Source: an uncultured Porphyromonadaceae bacterium
GTDB lineage: Bacteria; Bacteroidota; Bacteroidia; Bacteroidales; Muribaculaceae
Assembly (NCBI GenBank): GCA_945231345.1
Contig: CALYOL010000006.1
Span: 1 to 33,282 of the forward strand
Reading direction: 5' to 3'
DNA length: 33,282 bases
Below, piece by piece: positions 15,639 to 24,251 of the stretch (position 1 is the stretch's first letter; the number at the start of each line of letters is the position of its first letter). The notes under the pieces are model-generated. The model was not told the DNA's origin and did no database searches. It saw nothing but the letters and a program-made list of their open reading frames with translations. Position numbers and translations under genes: made by a program.

Positions 15639-16451
15639 ATGAGCAAGCCAAAAATACTGTACATCGCACAGGAAGTACATCCTTATCTGCCAAAGACGGA
15701 AATGTCTGTCTTGAGCAAAGACCTCTCACAGTCTGTCATCAGTCATGGCTATGAAGTGAGGACCTTTATGCCTAAATACGGCATCATAAACGAGCGCCGT
15801 AACCAATTGCACGAGGTTATCAGGCTTTCAGGCATGAATATCATAATTGATGATACCGACCATCCACTCATCATAAAGGTGGCTACGCTTCTTCCGTCGC
15901 GCATGCAGGTATATTTTATAGATAACGACGATTATTTCTATCACAACGAAGAAAGTGCTCTTGAAATACGCATTAGCCCTGACGATAACGACGAGCGTAT
16001 GATGTTTTTCGTCCGTGGAGTGGCTGAAACTGTGAAAAAACTTCGCTGGGACCCTGCTGTGATACACTGCATTGGCTGGACTACGGCTCTTTCTCCGCTT
16101 TATATCAAGCACCGCTATCACGAAGACCCATCTTTCCGCTCTTCAAAAATCGTTTATTCTCTCTATAATGACAGATTTGAAGGCGTGCTCAATGATAGAT
16201 TTATCGACAAACTGAAATCTGAAGGTTTTTCTGACGAGATAATTGCTGACATTAAGGCAAACCCTGTTGACTGCATAGCACTTAATAAGCTCGCAATTGA
16301 CTATGCCGACGGAATAGTAGAAGCCTCTGATGGTATCGAACAGGAACTTATTGACTATGCTGCCGCATCCGGGAAGCCGTTCCTCAGATATCCGGGTAGC
16401 GAGAACTATACCGACGCCTATGCCGAGTTTTATGCATCTCTGCAGCAATAA
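15639..16451 (+). CDS. Truncated glycogen/starch-synthase-like (GT5 N-terminal domain) protein
   Basis: This 270-residue protein matches only the N-terminal Rossmann half of GT5 glycogen/starch synthases: KILYIAQEVHPYLPKTEMSVLSKDL at the start, HGYEVRTFMPKYG, then VIHCIGWTTALSPLYIKHRY. Full GlgA has about 480 residues and two such halves. The ADP-glucose-binding KxGG motif reads KTEM (residues 19-22), and the whole C-terminal catalytic half is missing, so it should not make glycogen. Short versions upstream of a DUF4270 gene are a recurrent Bacteroidales arrangement, which suggests a real but uncharacterised role. The DUF4270 gene follows after 24 nt. Confidence 0.83.
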   Translation: MSKPKILYIAQEVHPYLPKTEMSVLSKDLSQSVISHGYEVRTFMPKYGIINERRNQLHEVIRLSGMNIIIDDTDHPLIIKVATLLPSRMQVYFIDNDDYFYHNEESALEIRISPDDNDERMMFFVRGVAETVKKLRWDPAVIHCIGWTTALSPLYIKHRYHEDPSFRSSKIVYSLYNDRFEGVLNDRFIDKLKSEGFSDEIIADIKANPVDCIALNKLAIDYADGIVEASDGIEQELIDYAAASGKPFLRYPGSENYTDAYAEFYASLQQ

Positions 16452-16475
16452 TTCAGTATTTATTAATACACAACG

Positions 16476-17870
16476 ATGAAAACAAAATATTTGTTTATTA
16501 GCCTTTTAGCCACAATGTTTGCGCTTTTCACGGCATGTGAAAACGACACAAACGGCATTGGAGGCTCACTCGTTAATGATGAATTGGAGATAGACATTGA
16601 CTCTACTTTCGTGGTAGAGGGACGCTCTATTGAAAATAAACGTATTCAGTCGCGAACTGTCACGCAGCTTTTGGGCTCGATTGTGGCAAAAGGCTACGGT
16701 TCATTCTCATCTGAATACGTCACCCAGTTTATGTGTGCAAATAAGATTGACACCACAGGCGTTTCTGTTGACGACATAGATTCGCTGATTGTTGTGCTCA
16801 ATATTCCTAACGGCGACATAGTGGGAGACTCTCTTATCCCAATGGGATTGGAGGTGTATCCGCTGGTAAAGCAACTGCCATCTCCTATTTACAGCGACTT
16901 TGACCCTGAAGGCTATTACGACCCTAATGTGAAGCTTTCATCAAAAATCTATAAATGTAACGCCGTCGGAGAAAACGACACCGTGCAGGGTTACGATTGC
17001 AGATATGTGTATGTCAAGATGCCATTGGAAATAGCCAAAAACATATTTACAAAATATAAGGAAACTCCGGAAATGTTTTCTGACCCGGAGGCATTTACTC
17101 AATTTTTCCCCGGTATTTTTGTTCGCAACAGCTACGGCTCAGGACGTGTGATGCGTATTCAGCAGACGTCTATGCGCATGCATTATACCAAACACGTCAC
17201 TACATCTGAAAACGTTGACACTGCATTAAACTATGTCGGATATTATTTCGCCACAAAGCCAGAGGTGGTTACAAATAACATAATTAAATACCAGATGAGC
17301 GACGACCTCAAGAAGAGAATCGATAGCGGTGATAACATCATCGTAGCTCCGGCAGGACGCGACATTGAAATAACATTCCCGGCACTTGACGTGATAAAGG
17401 CTTATCGTGAGCGCGCCGGCAAACTTGCTGTGCTAAATGCCCTGACATTTAAGCTGCCCGTTAATGAGATTGAAAACGACTACGAACTCGCACCTCCATC
17501 TCATATAATGATGATTTTGTCAAAAGACAAAGATAATTTCTTTGTTGAAAACAAGCTTGCTGATGGTGTGACTTCTTTCGTGGCTGAATACGACAAGGTA
17601 AACAAGACGTATTCCTTTACCGGATTGCGTGACTATATGCTCTCTCTCTTGGAAAAAGATGAGGTTAAACCGGAGGACTATACATTCGTTTTGACTCCCG
17701 TTTCTCTCGTTACTACACAGGAGGCTTCAACGTCTTATTACTACTATTATACCACTACGGAGACCATAAATGCGGTCGTTCCATACACTTCTGTACCCGC
17801 AATGGCAGAATTTGACCTAAAAAATGCAAAAATTACGCTCACTTTTAGTCGTCAAATCACAAAAAATTAA
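16476..17870 (+). CDS. DUF4270 family lipoprotein
   Basis: This is a 464-residue envelope lipoprotein. The signal peptide ends in a lipobox FTAC with the lipidated cysteine at residue 21, followed by ENDTNGIGG, typical of the DUF4270 family. The body is beta-rich, with the family segments LLGSIVAKGYGSFSSEYVTQF, DSLIVVLNI, and YTSVPAMAEFDLKNAKITLTFSR near the C-terminus. No enzymatic motif is visible. The family is found mainly in Bacteroidota, and the conserved coupling to the starch-synthase-like gene is seen here (24 nt). A structural or binding role at the cell surface is inferred. Confidence 0.92.
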   Translation: MKTKYLFISLLATMFALFTACENDTNGIGGSLVNDELEIDIDSTFVVEGRSIENKRIQSRTVTQLLGSIVAKGYGSFSSEYVTQFMCANKIDTTGVSVDDIDSLIVVLNIPNGDIVGDSLIPMGLEVYPLVKQLPSPIYSDFDPEGYYDPNVKLSSKIYKCNAVGENDTVQGYDCRYVYVKMPLEIAKNIFTKYKETPEMFSDPEAFTQFFPGIFVRNSYGSGRVMRIQQTSMRMHYTKHVTTSENVDTALNYVGYYFATKPEVVTNNIIKYQMSDDLKKRIDSGDNIIVAPAGRDIEITFPALDVIKAYRERAGKLAVLNALTFKLPVNEIENDYELAPPSHIMMILSKDKDNFFVENKLADGVTSFVAEYDKVNKTYSFTGLRDYMLSLLEKDEVKPEDYTFVLTPVSLVTTQEASTSYYYYYTTTETINAVVPYTSVPAMAEFDLKNAKITLTFSRQITKN

Positions 17871-17878
17871 TAACTTTG
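17871..17878 (+). promoter_or_regulatory. -7 promoter element of the tRNA gene
   Basis: TAACTTTG directly follows the stop codon of the DUF4270 gene and lies 29 nt before the first tRNA base. The predicted transcript starts near 17885, giving a 5' leader of about 20 nt for RNase P to remove. The sequence at -33 is TTTTAG, a weak match. Confidence 0.6.
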
Positions 17879-17907
17879 CACTCTGAAAAGTCATAGTGCT
17901 TTTATTA

Positions 17908-17983
17908 GCCGCAATAGCTCAGTCGGTAGAGCATTTCATTCGTAACGAAAAGGTCGTGGGTTCGAGTCCCACTCGCGGCTCCA
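17908..17983 (+). tRNA. tRNA-Thr, anticodon CGT
   Basis: This is a 76-nt cloverleaf with encoded CCA: acceptor GCCGCAA / TCGCGGC, D-arm GCTC / GAGC, anticodon loop TTCGTAA with CGT at 17941-17943, variable AGGTC and T-arm GTGGG-TTCGAGT-CCCAC. CGT reads the threonine codon ACG. Two stems each hold one A-C mismatch: position 6 with 67 and position 31 with 39. Both would be A-T pairs if the 3' base were T. The discriminator base is T. Confidence 0.95.
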
Positions 17984-18004
17984 AGTATTGAAAATTTTGT
18001 AGAG

Positions 18005-18031
18005 AGCCGGCCGTAAATATGGCTGGTTGTT
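18005..18031 (+). terminator. Possible weak terminator after tRNA-Thr
   Basis: AGCCGGCC and GGCTGGTT form an 8-bp stem with two G-T pairs around an 8-nt loop, followed by GTTTG rather than a solid T-tract. It could end the tRNA transcript. It could also be read through into tpiA, because I see no convincing promoter between here and 18076. Confidence 0.35.
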
Positions 18032-18075
18032 TGACCGAAAAAATTTAATCACATAACACATATATTATTCATAAT

Positions 18076-18831
18076 ATGAGAAAAAATATTGTAGCAGGTA
18101 ACTGGAAAATGAACACTACCCTGCAGGAAGGCGTAGCACTCGCAGAAGGCGTTAACAATGCACTTAAAGGTGCAAGTCCAAAATGTGACGTTATCATCGC
18201 TGTTCCTTTTACCCACCTTGCTTCTATCGCAGCTGTAATTGACCAGAACAAGCTCGGGCTTGGCGCAGAAAACTGTGCAGACCACAAGTCTGGCGCATAC
18301 ACTGGTGAAGTGTCTGCAGCTATGGTTGCTTCTACAGGCGCAAAATACGTTATTCTCGGTCACTCTGAGCGTCGTCAGTATTATGGCGAAACTTCAGAGA
18401 CACTGAAAGAAAAAGTAGCTCTTGCATTCGCAAATGGTCTTACTCCTATCTTCTGTATTGGTGAAGTTCTTGAAGAACGCGAAAACGGCTCATACCTTGA
18501 AGTGGTAAAAGCTCAGATTGAAAGCGCTCTCTTCCACCTCTCTGCAGAAGAATTTGGCAAAATAATTCTCGCTTACGAGCCTGTTTGGGCTATCGGTACC
18601 GGCAAAACCGCTACTGACGACCAGGCGCAGGAAATGCATGCGTTTATCCGCAACGTAATTGCTGAAAAATACGGAAAGCAGGTTGCTGAAGACTGCTCTA
18701 TCCTTTATGGTGGCAGTTGCAAGCCTACAAACGCTGCCGCTCTCTTCGCTAAGCCTGACGTTGACGGTGGTCTTATTGGTGGTGCTTCTCTTGATGCTGA
18801 GTCATTCATGGGCATCGTCAATGCTTTCTAA
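18076..18831 (+). CDS. tpiA: Triosephosphate isomerase
   Basis: This 251-residue glycolytic enzyme interconverts dihydroxyacetone phosphate and glyceraldehyde-3-phosphate in the cytosol. All catalytic residues are present: Asn9 and Lys11 in GNWKMN, His96 in ILGHSERR and Glu168 in [11 protein letters not shown]. The phosphate-gripping loop (AIGTGKTA) and the GGS and GLIGGASL segments near the C-terminus are intact. The length is normal. A strong terminator hairpin follows at 18862, so the SPOR and folE genes downstream, although conserved neighbours in Bacteroidales, may rely on read-through or their own promoter. Confidence 0.98.
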   Translation: MRKNIVAGNWKMNTTLQEGVALAEGVNNALKGASPKCDVIIAVPFTHLASIAAVIDQNKLGLGAENCADHKSGAYTGEVSAAMVASTGAKYVILGHSERRQYYGETSETLKEKVALAFANGLTPIFCIGEVLEERENGSYLEVVKAQIESALFHLSAEEFGKIILAYEPVWAIGTGKTATDDQAQEMHAFIRNVIAEKYGKQVAEDCSILYGGSCKPTNAAALFAKPDVDGGLIGGASLDAESFMGIVNAF

Positions 18832-18861
18832 TGGAAGTTTGTATTCATAATTTGTAAGGAT

Positions 18862-18909
18862 AATTGCAACTGTGGCGTGATACGTCGCACCATAGTTGCA
18901 ATTTTTTTT
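18862..18909 (+). terminator. Rho-independent terminator after tpiA
   Basis: AATTGCAACT pairs perfectly with AGTTGCAATT, with a further GC-rich inner pairing (GGCG with CGCACC), and the hairpin is followed by a run of T at 18902-18909. This is the clearest intrinsic terminator in the window. Confidence 0.85.
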
Positions 18910-18939
18910 ATTAACAGATAGGCTTTAAAATCAATTATC

Positions 18940-19401
18940 ATGCGACACATAGTTCTCTCTCTGATACTGATTTCTGCATTTTTCTTTACCAAAGCAGACG
19001 ATATTGTCACTTCAATAGAGCGTGACAGCATCATCACCGTTGTGCAACCTCAAAAACTCTCATCACGCATCGCGCGTGCTGAAACTACTTCGGTAATAGA
19101 AGAAAAAAATGAAGATGATGTCGCAACGCCTCAGCCAGCGGGCGGATACCGCATTCTTGCCTTTTCTGACAATAATCCGAGAACTGCCAGGACTGAAGCA
19201 AAAAAACGTGAACAACTCATTGCGGAGCAGCTACCGCAATATCACACTTACATCATTTACGACTCGCCATATTGGAGGCTGAAAGTAGGTGATTTTAAGA
19301 CGCATGATGCCGCTGAGCAGGCTGCAACGGAAATAAAGCACCTTTTCCCTCAGTATAGTCGTGAAATCCGTGTGATAAAAGACCGTATTAACCCAAGGTA
19401 G
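18940..19401 (+). CDS. SPOR-domain protein
   Basis: This is a 153-residue exported protein. Residues 1-19 form a signal peptide ending FFTKADD. A low-complexity linker (about 30-65) leads to a SPOR domain (about 68-150: GYRILAFSDNNPRTARTEAKKR through YWRLKVGDFKTHDAAEQAATEIKHLFP). SPOR domains bind septal peptidoglycan lacking stem peptides, so a location at the division site is likely. It lies 108 nt after tpiA and 9 nt before folE. The tpiA-SPOR-folE order is common in Bacteroidales, although no shared pathway is known. Confidence 0.9.
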   Translation: MRHIVLSLILISAFFFTKADDIVTSIERDSIITVVQPQKLSSRIARAETTSVIEEKNEDDVATPQPAGGYRILAFSDNNPRTARTEAKKREQLIAEQLPQYHTYIIYDSPYWRLKVGDFKTHDAAEQAATEIKHLFPQYSREIRVIKDRINPR

Positions 19402-19410
19402 TACAATACT

Positions 19411-19977
19411 ATGGATGAGCAAAAAGTAATTGCAGAACTTGCATCCCACTTTGACGCAATTATCCGTCTGATTGGTGAGAATCCTGAGCGTGAGGGGCTT
19501 ATTAAGACCCCTATGCGTGCAGCAAAGGCATTTTATTACGCAACACAGGGCTATCGGCAGAATCCACCCGAGTTACTTGAGCAGGCTATTTTTGAGGATG
19601 GTGGCTCAAGATTAGTTGTCGTTAAAGATATTGAGTTTTATTCGTTTTGCGAGCATCATATTTTGCCGTTTTTCGGTACTATATCCATCGGCTATATACC
19701 AAATGGGAAAATGGTAGGATTAAGCAAACTTGCGCGCCTTGTTGATTCGCTCGCACGCCGACTTCAGGTCCAAGAAAGACTTACCGCTGAGGTGTGTCGC
19801 ACTGTATACGAAACGCTTGGTGCTAAAGGCGTTATTGTAAAGTGCACTGCCCAGCACCTATGTATGAAGATGAGAGGCGTGGAAAAACAAGATTCTGCAA
19901 CTACCACCATTCACGATGCCGGTGTTTTCTCCACTGACGCAACTCTGCGAAACGACTTTTTTGAGTCATTGAAGTAA
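19411..19977 (+). CDS. folE: GTP cyclohydrolase I
   Basis: This 188-residue enzyme converts GTP to 7,8-dihydroneopterin triphosphate, the first step of tetrahydrofolate synthesis (the 7-deazaguanine branch can also draw on it). The zinc ligands Cys80 and His83 in FCEHHILPF and Cys151 in QHLCMKMRG are present, along with the KLARLVD and RLQVQERLT segments. The length fits the short bacterial form. It starts 9 nt after the SPOR gene, so the two are co-transcribed. Confidence 0.97.
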   Translation: MDEQKVIAELASHFDAIIRLIGENPEREGLIKTPMRAAKAFYYATQGYRQNPPELLEQAIFEDGGSRLVVVKDIEFYSFCEHHILPFFGTISIGYIPNGKMVGLSKLARLVDSLARRLQVQERLTAEVCRTVYETLGAKGVIVKCTAQHLCMKMRGVEKQDSATTTIHDAGVFSTDATLRNDFFESLK

Positions 19978-20063
19978 TTGCTCGTTTTTTTGCGGTATGA
20001 GGACAAGGACAAATATTTCGTTATTGTTAGGCTTCGCATTCTGATAAAATTCTCTTGTAAGAT

Positions 20064-20843
20064 ATGAAGAGTTACAGCAGGCTTTGGCTTCTTCTTGCTA
20101 TTTCGTTTATCCTTTTTTTCGTATATTCCATGTGCGGACCGATTTCTGTATGTGGCTTTGAAATCAGGACAAATAAACTGTCGCAAAGCATTATAGCACA
20201 GGTTGATACTAATTTGATAAAAGTACGGGACGACATACCTGAAAAAGTAGTGCCGAAATTCCCCGTGCCTGTAGATACTGCGAAAAAGATAATCCTTTTT
20301 GTCGGTGACTCTATGCTTGATGGGCTATATCCACGTCTTGCTGCTTATGCAAAGGAGAACGGACACGAGATGTATGCCGTTATCTGGTATAGCAGCTCTA
20401 CAGAACGATGGGGAAAGAAACATAGATTGACTGAATATATCAACTCATTAAATCCAAACTACATTTTTGTTTGCCTTGGTTCTAATGAATTGATTGTTAA
20501 AGATATAAAAGAGAAACGCACTAAATACGTCAAATCTATACTCGCAGAGATTGATACAATCCCGTTTGTGTGGATTGGTCCTCCAAACTGGAAGGAAGAT
20601 ACCGGCATAAATGAGATGCTGGCGGAAAATCTGCCGGAAGGTACGTTCTTTGTGAGCAATGGTATGAAATTCGACCGTAAAAAGGATGGTGCGCATCCTA
20701 CGAGAGAAAGTGCGGCTAAGTGGATGGACAGTGTAGTGCGCTGGATGCCGGAACATTGTCTACATCCGATAGTGTTAAATAAGCCTGAGGCGGATAAAGC
20801 GCGCGCTAAGCGAGTCTTTGTTCATCAGCCCGGTGAAGAATAA
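20064..20843 (+). CDS. Membrane-anchored SGNH-hydrolase (DUF459-like), partner of MBOAT acyltransferase
   Basis: This is a 259-residue protein with an N-terminal membrane anchor (residues 7-22) and a periplasmic SGNH fold. Block I is GDSMLDG with nucleophile Ser83, block III is GSNE with Asn141, and block V is DGAHPT with Asp208 and His211, giving the full catalytic set. SGNH proteins paired with MBOAT proteins, such as PatB with PatA or AlgX/AlgJ with AlgI, move acetyl groups to cell-wall or exopolysaccharide hydroxyls. The MBOAT gene follows directly: the ATG I prefer is 19 nt past the stop of this gene. The glycan modified is unknown, as no polysaccharide genes are nearby. Confidence 0.88.
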   Translation: MKSYSRLWLLLAISFILFFVYSMCGPISVCGFEIRTNKLSQSIIAQVDTNLIKVRDDIPEKVVPKFPVPVDTAKKIILFVGDSMLDGLYPRLAAYAKENGHEMYAVIWYSSSTERWGKKHRLTEYINSLNPNYIFVCLGSNELIVKDIKEKRTKYVKSILAEIDTIPFVWIGPPNWKEDTGINEMLAENLPEGTFFVSNGMKFDRKKDGAHPTRESAAKWMDSVVRWMPEHCLHPIVLNKPEADKARAKRVFVHQPGEE

Positions 20844-20862
20844 CCTTTTTTTAACCTCACAC

Positions 20863-22338
20863 ATGATAGACTGGAGCGAAACACTCAATAATGCGCTTAG
20901 CCTGTTGGCTTACGACCCTAAAAGCCCAATGCTGTTTTCATCAGGATTGTTTTGGGCTATATTCCTCGTTTTCATGCCTATTTATGCATCACTAAAGGGC
21001 AGCCGCCCTAAGATGGTGCTGTTTATGATTTTTTTCAGTCTGTATTTTTATTATAAAAGCAGTGGCTTCTATCTGTTTCTTCTCGTTGCAACGTCGTTTA
21101 TTGACTGGTGGATAGCATTAAAGATTGCAAAAAGCGAGTCTCTGACTGTAAAAAAATGGCTTGTCGCACTATCAGTGACACTGTCGCTCTCTGTGCTTGC
21201 ATATTTTAAGTATGCAAACTTTTTCCTGATGAACTGGGATGCAATAATTGGCGCTAATTTCCAGCCTTTAGACATTATTTTGCCAATAGGAATTTCATAC
21301 TATACATTCCGCTCAATCAGCTATGTGGTAGATGTTTATCGCGGAAAAACAGCCCCTGTGAAATATTGGCTTGAATACCTGTTTTTCCTGTCATTTTTCC
21401 CCGCGCTCGTTGCCGGCCCCATTGTGCGTGCCTGTGACTTTATGCCACAGTTACGCAAAGAACCGAAAATATCGGCTAATGAGGTATATGGCGGATTGTG
21501 GCTCATTATCATTGGCGTGATAAAAAAGGCAATTATTGCCGACTATATTTGCCAATACAACAACCTTGTTTTTGATACACCAACCGGCTACAACGGATTT
21601 GAGACGCTGATGGGGGTCCTCGGCTATACTGCTCAGATTTATTGCGATTTTTCCGGCTATTCTGACATGGCAATAGGCCTCGCACTGATTATGGGCTTTA
21701 AGCTTTTGCCTAACTTTGATTTCCCTTACAGGTCAACATCGCTGACAGAATTTTGGCGTCGTTGGCATATCTCGCTCTCCACATGGCTGCGTGACTATCT
21801 CTACATCCCACTTGGTGGCAACCGTAAAGGCACTTTACGCACATATCTCAACAATTTCCTGACCATGTTACTTGGCGGACTTTGGCATGGCGCAGCTTGG
21901 AAATTTGTATTCTGGGGTGCTATGCATGGTGCCGGATTGGCTGTGAACAAGGCTTTTAGACCATATACGTCCCGCTTTGACGGAAAAAAGTGGTTTACCG
22001 CTCTTTCATGGTTGCTCACCATGATTACTGTCGCATTCTTGTGGATTTTTTTCCGCGCAGACAGCTGGGATGCTTCGTGGGCAGTAGTAGGGAATATTCT
22101 CACGAATTTCTCCATTGATTATCTTCCCCCATTCGTTAAAGTCCGCTATATGTGGGTGATTATGATGATAATAATCATAGTGACGCATTCTCTTCCACGC
22201 TCATTCTACGACCGCCTTGCAGATAAGTTTATCGATTCATCATGGTTGCTTAAATTAGTGATTTTCATTATAGTAGTACAGACTGTTGTGACTTTTGCTG
22301 GTGAGGATGTGCCCCCGTTTATCTATTTCCAATTTTAG
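20863..22338 (+). CDS. MBOAT-family O-acyltransferase (AlgI/PatA-like)
   Basis: This is a polytopic membrane O-acyltransferase of 491 residues from the ATG at 20863 (MIDWSETLNNAL). An in-frame ATG at 20818 would overlap the SGNH gene and add 15 residues unlike the family. Many hydrophobic helices are visible. The family core is intact: PIGISYYTFRSISYVVDVYRG, LVAGPIVR, QIYCDFSGYSDMAIG, EFWRRWHISLSTWLRDYLYIPLGG and GGLWHGAAW with catalytic His342, plus a second His355 in GAMHG. It should carry acetyl or acyl groups across the membrane to the partner SGNH enzyme for glycan O-acylation. Confidence 0.93.
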   Translation: MIDWSETLNNALSLLAYDPKSPMLFSSGLFWAIFLVFMPIYASLKGSRPKMVLFMIFFSLYFYYKSSGFYLFLLVATSFIDWWIALKIAKSESLTVKKWLVALSVTLSLSVLAYFKYANFFLMNWDAIIGANFQPLDIILPIGISYYTFRSISYVVDVYRGKTAPVKYWLEYLFFLSFFPALVAGPIVRACDFMPQLRKEPKISANEVYGGLWLIIIGVIKKAIIADYICQYNNLVFDTPTGYNGFETLMGVLGYTAQIYCDFSGYSDMAIGLALIMGFKLLPNFDFPYRSTSLTEFWRRWHISLSTWLRDYLYIPLGGNRKGTLRTYLNNFLTMLLGGLWHGAAWKFVFWGAMHGAGLAVNKAFRPYTSRFDGKKWFTALSWLLTMITVAFLWIFFRADSWDASWAVVGNILTNFSIDYLPPFVKVRYMWVIMMIIIIVTHSLPRSFYDRLADKFIDSSWLLKLVIFIIVVQTVVTFAGEDVPPFIYFQF

Positions 22339-22383
22339 ACAAAATATTTTTTGGAAATTATAAAAACATTCGGCAATTATTAT

Positions 22384-22391
22384 TAAATTTG
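22384..22391 (+). promoter_or_regulatory. -7 promoter element upstream of aroE
   Basis: TAAATTTG matches TAnnTTTG and lies 32 nt before the ATG at 22424. No -33 TTG is found at 19-20 nt. It separates aroE from the acyltransferase pair as a new transcription unit. Confidence 0.5.
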
Positions 22392-22423
22392 CAACCTATT
22401 TCGATAATTAATAAATATTCGTT

Positions 22424-23179
22424 ATGCAACGGAAAAAAGAAATATACGGACTAATAGGATTTCCTCTCGGACATTCTTTTTCCCAGACTTATTTTAACCA
22501 AAAGTTTGAGAGCGAGGGCATTGATGCCTCTTACGAAAATTTTGAGATTGAAGACATTGGTGAACTTATGGAAATTTTTGCTGAATTTCCTGAATTATGC
22601 GGACTTAATGTCACTATTCCATACAAGCAGCAAGTAATACCATACATGAACGAGATGGACGAGACTGCTGCCAAAATTGGTGCTGTAAACGTGATTAAAA
22701 TCATTCGAAAGAAAGACGGTGACTTTAAGCTTAAAGGTTATAATTCAGACATCATTGGCTTTTCTGACTCTATTGCGCCTTTACTCAAGCCTCATCACCA
22801 GAAAGCACTCGTATTGGGTACCGGTGGCGCTTCAAAGGCTATTATGCTTGGTCTTAAGAACCTTGGTTTAGAGCCTGTCCTTGTGTCTCGCACCGCTCGA
22901 GAGGGTGTCTTGACTTACGCTGACCTTGATAAGGCCGTGATGGATACACATACCGTGATTGTGAACACCACCCCGGTGGGAATGTATCCGAATGTAGATG
23001 ACTGTCCTGACATCCCTTATAATTTACTCACCGACCGACACTTGTGCTACGACTTGATTTATAATCCCGACGTTACAGCCTTCATGCGCAAGTCTCAGGA
23101 GGCTGGAGCCGAGGTGAAAAATGGACTTGAAATGCTGCTGCTTCAGGCATTTGCCTCATGGCAGATTTGGAATAGTTAA
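22424..23179 (+). CDS. aroE: Shikimate dehydrogenase
   Basis: This 251-residue enzyme reduces 3-dehydroshikimate to shikimate with NADPH in aromatic amino-acid synthesis. The substrate site is intact: GFPLGHSFSQTYFN (12-25), Lys68 in LNVTIPYK and Asp109 in GYNSDIIGF. The Rossmann motif LGTGGASKAI and the NTTPVGMYP segment bind NADPH. The length is slightly short but normal for Bacteroidota. Its downstream neighbour, 77 nt away, is an unrelated transporter. Confidence 0.96.
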   Translation: MQRKKEIYGLIGFPLGHSFSQTYFNQKFESEGIDASYENFEIEDIGELMEIFAEFPELCGLNVTIPYKQQVIPYMNEMDETAAKIGAVNVIKIIRKKDGDFKLKGYNSDIIGFSDSIAPLLKPHHQKALVLGTGGASKAIMLGLKNLGLEPVLVSRTAREGVLTYADLDKAVMDTHTVIVNTTPVGMYPNVDDCPDIPYNLLTDRHLCYDLIYNPDVTAFMRKSQEAGAEVKNGLEMLLLQAFASWQIWNS

Positions 23180-23256
23180 ATCGCAAATTATATGCTAATC
23201 CCTAAGCAGTTATCGCCCGGGGAAATTGATTATTGATATATTAAAAGGTAAAAAAA

Positions 23257-24237
23257 ATGTCTAACGAAAAAGAAAATTTCTTATCACTCAGAGCAAGTCG
23301 TGTAATATATATTCTTGCCATAGTATATATGGCATTTCCATGGGATAAGTTAGGTCTTGACTATCTTGCTGTTAGCCCTGCAATCGCATTGTTTTTAGGT
23401 CTTGTTTTCGCAATATTCTGCACTATGCCTTATGCCAAGTTCAATAAAAAGGCGTCAAAATATTTGCTTCAGGCTTCGGTTGTTGGTCTTGGTTTCGGTA
23501 TGAGTATAGAGAAATCTCTTCAGTCCGGCAGCGAGGGTATGATGTTTACCATCGTCTCAGTAGTCGCCGTGATGATATTTGGCGTTTTGATAGGATATTG
23601 GATGCACCTTGAGCGCAAAACGTCTTATTTGATTGCTTCTGGTACTGCAATCTGCGGTGGTAGTGCCATTGCGGCTGTTGGTCCCGTGCTGAAGGCGAAT
23701 GAAAACGAGATGGCTGTATCTCTCGGCGTAATTTTCATTCTAAATGCTATCGCACTCTTTATTTTCCCTCCAATAGGGCATTATTTTGAAATGTCACAGA
23801 CTCAGTTCGGTACGTGGGCTGCTATCGCTATCCATGATACTTCTTCAGTAGTGGGAGCAGGCTCCGCATACGGTGAGGAAGCGTGCGAAATTGCCACACT
23901 TATCAAGTGCACTCGTGCACTGTGGATTATTCCTCTCGCACTTGTGACAATGATGATTTTCCGGGAAAAAGGCAATAAGATATCCATTCCATGGTTTATC
24001 TTCCTCTTCATCATAGCAATGGTGATTAATACTTATTGCGGTCTGCCGGAGGCTGTTAGCGCTACAGTTGTATATATCGCGAAGCGTGCACTGGTCATCA
24101 CGCTGTTCTTTATCGGTGCAAGCCTTTCTGTGAAGATGATAAAGTCTGTAGGCGTGAAACCTCTTATTCTCGCCGTTCTTTTGTGGATTATCATTGGCGT
24201 ATCCAGTTTCTTTGTGGTAATGGGTACCATTGAATAG
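23257..24237 (+). CDS. YeiH-family (UPF0324) putative sulfate exporter
   Basis: This is a 326-residue inner-membrane protein with about 10 predicted helices. Family signatures are visible: LLQASVVGLGFGMS, YLIASGTAICGGSAIAAVGPVLKA, AIAIHDTSSVVGAG and TLFFIGASLSVKM. The YeiH family is annotated as putative sulfate exporters, but a substrate is not firmly established for most members. The ATG follows an AT-rich leader. The comEC gene starts 14 nt after the stop and may be co-transcribed. Confidence 0.93.
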   Translation: MSNEKENFLSLRASRVIYILAIVYMAFPWDKLGLDYLAVSPAIALFLGLVFAIFCTMPYAKFNKKASKYLLQASVVGLGFGMSIEKSLQSGSEGMMFTIVSVVAVMIFGVLIGYWMHLERKTSYLIASGTAICGGSAIAAVGPVLKANENEMAVSLGVIFILNAIALFIFPPIGHYFEMSQTQFGTWAAIAIHDTSSVVGAGSAYGEEACEIATLIKCTRALWIIPLALVTMMIFREKGNKISIPWFIFLFIIAMVINTYCGLPEAVSATVVYIAKRALVITLFFIGASLSVKMIKSVGVKPLILAVLLWIIIGVSSFFVVMGTIE

Positions 24238-24251
24238 AAATTCATCCTATT

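Noticed and set aside
19997..20044. 15-codon ORF upstream of the SGNH gene, resembling a leader peptide
   Set aside because: No run of regulatory codons, no attenuator hairpin and no conservation data; short ORFs of this size occur by chance.
20818..20862. Earlier ATG for the MBOAT protein
   Set aside because: It would overlap the SGNH gene by 26 nt and add a hydrophilic stretch unlike the family; ATG 20863 gives a normal start.
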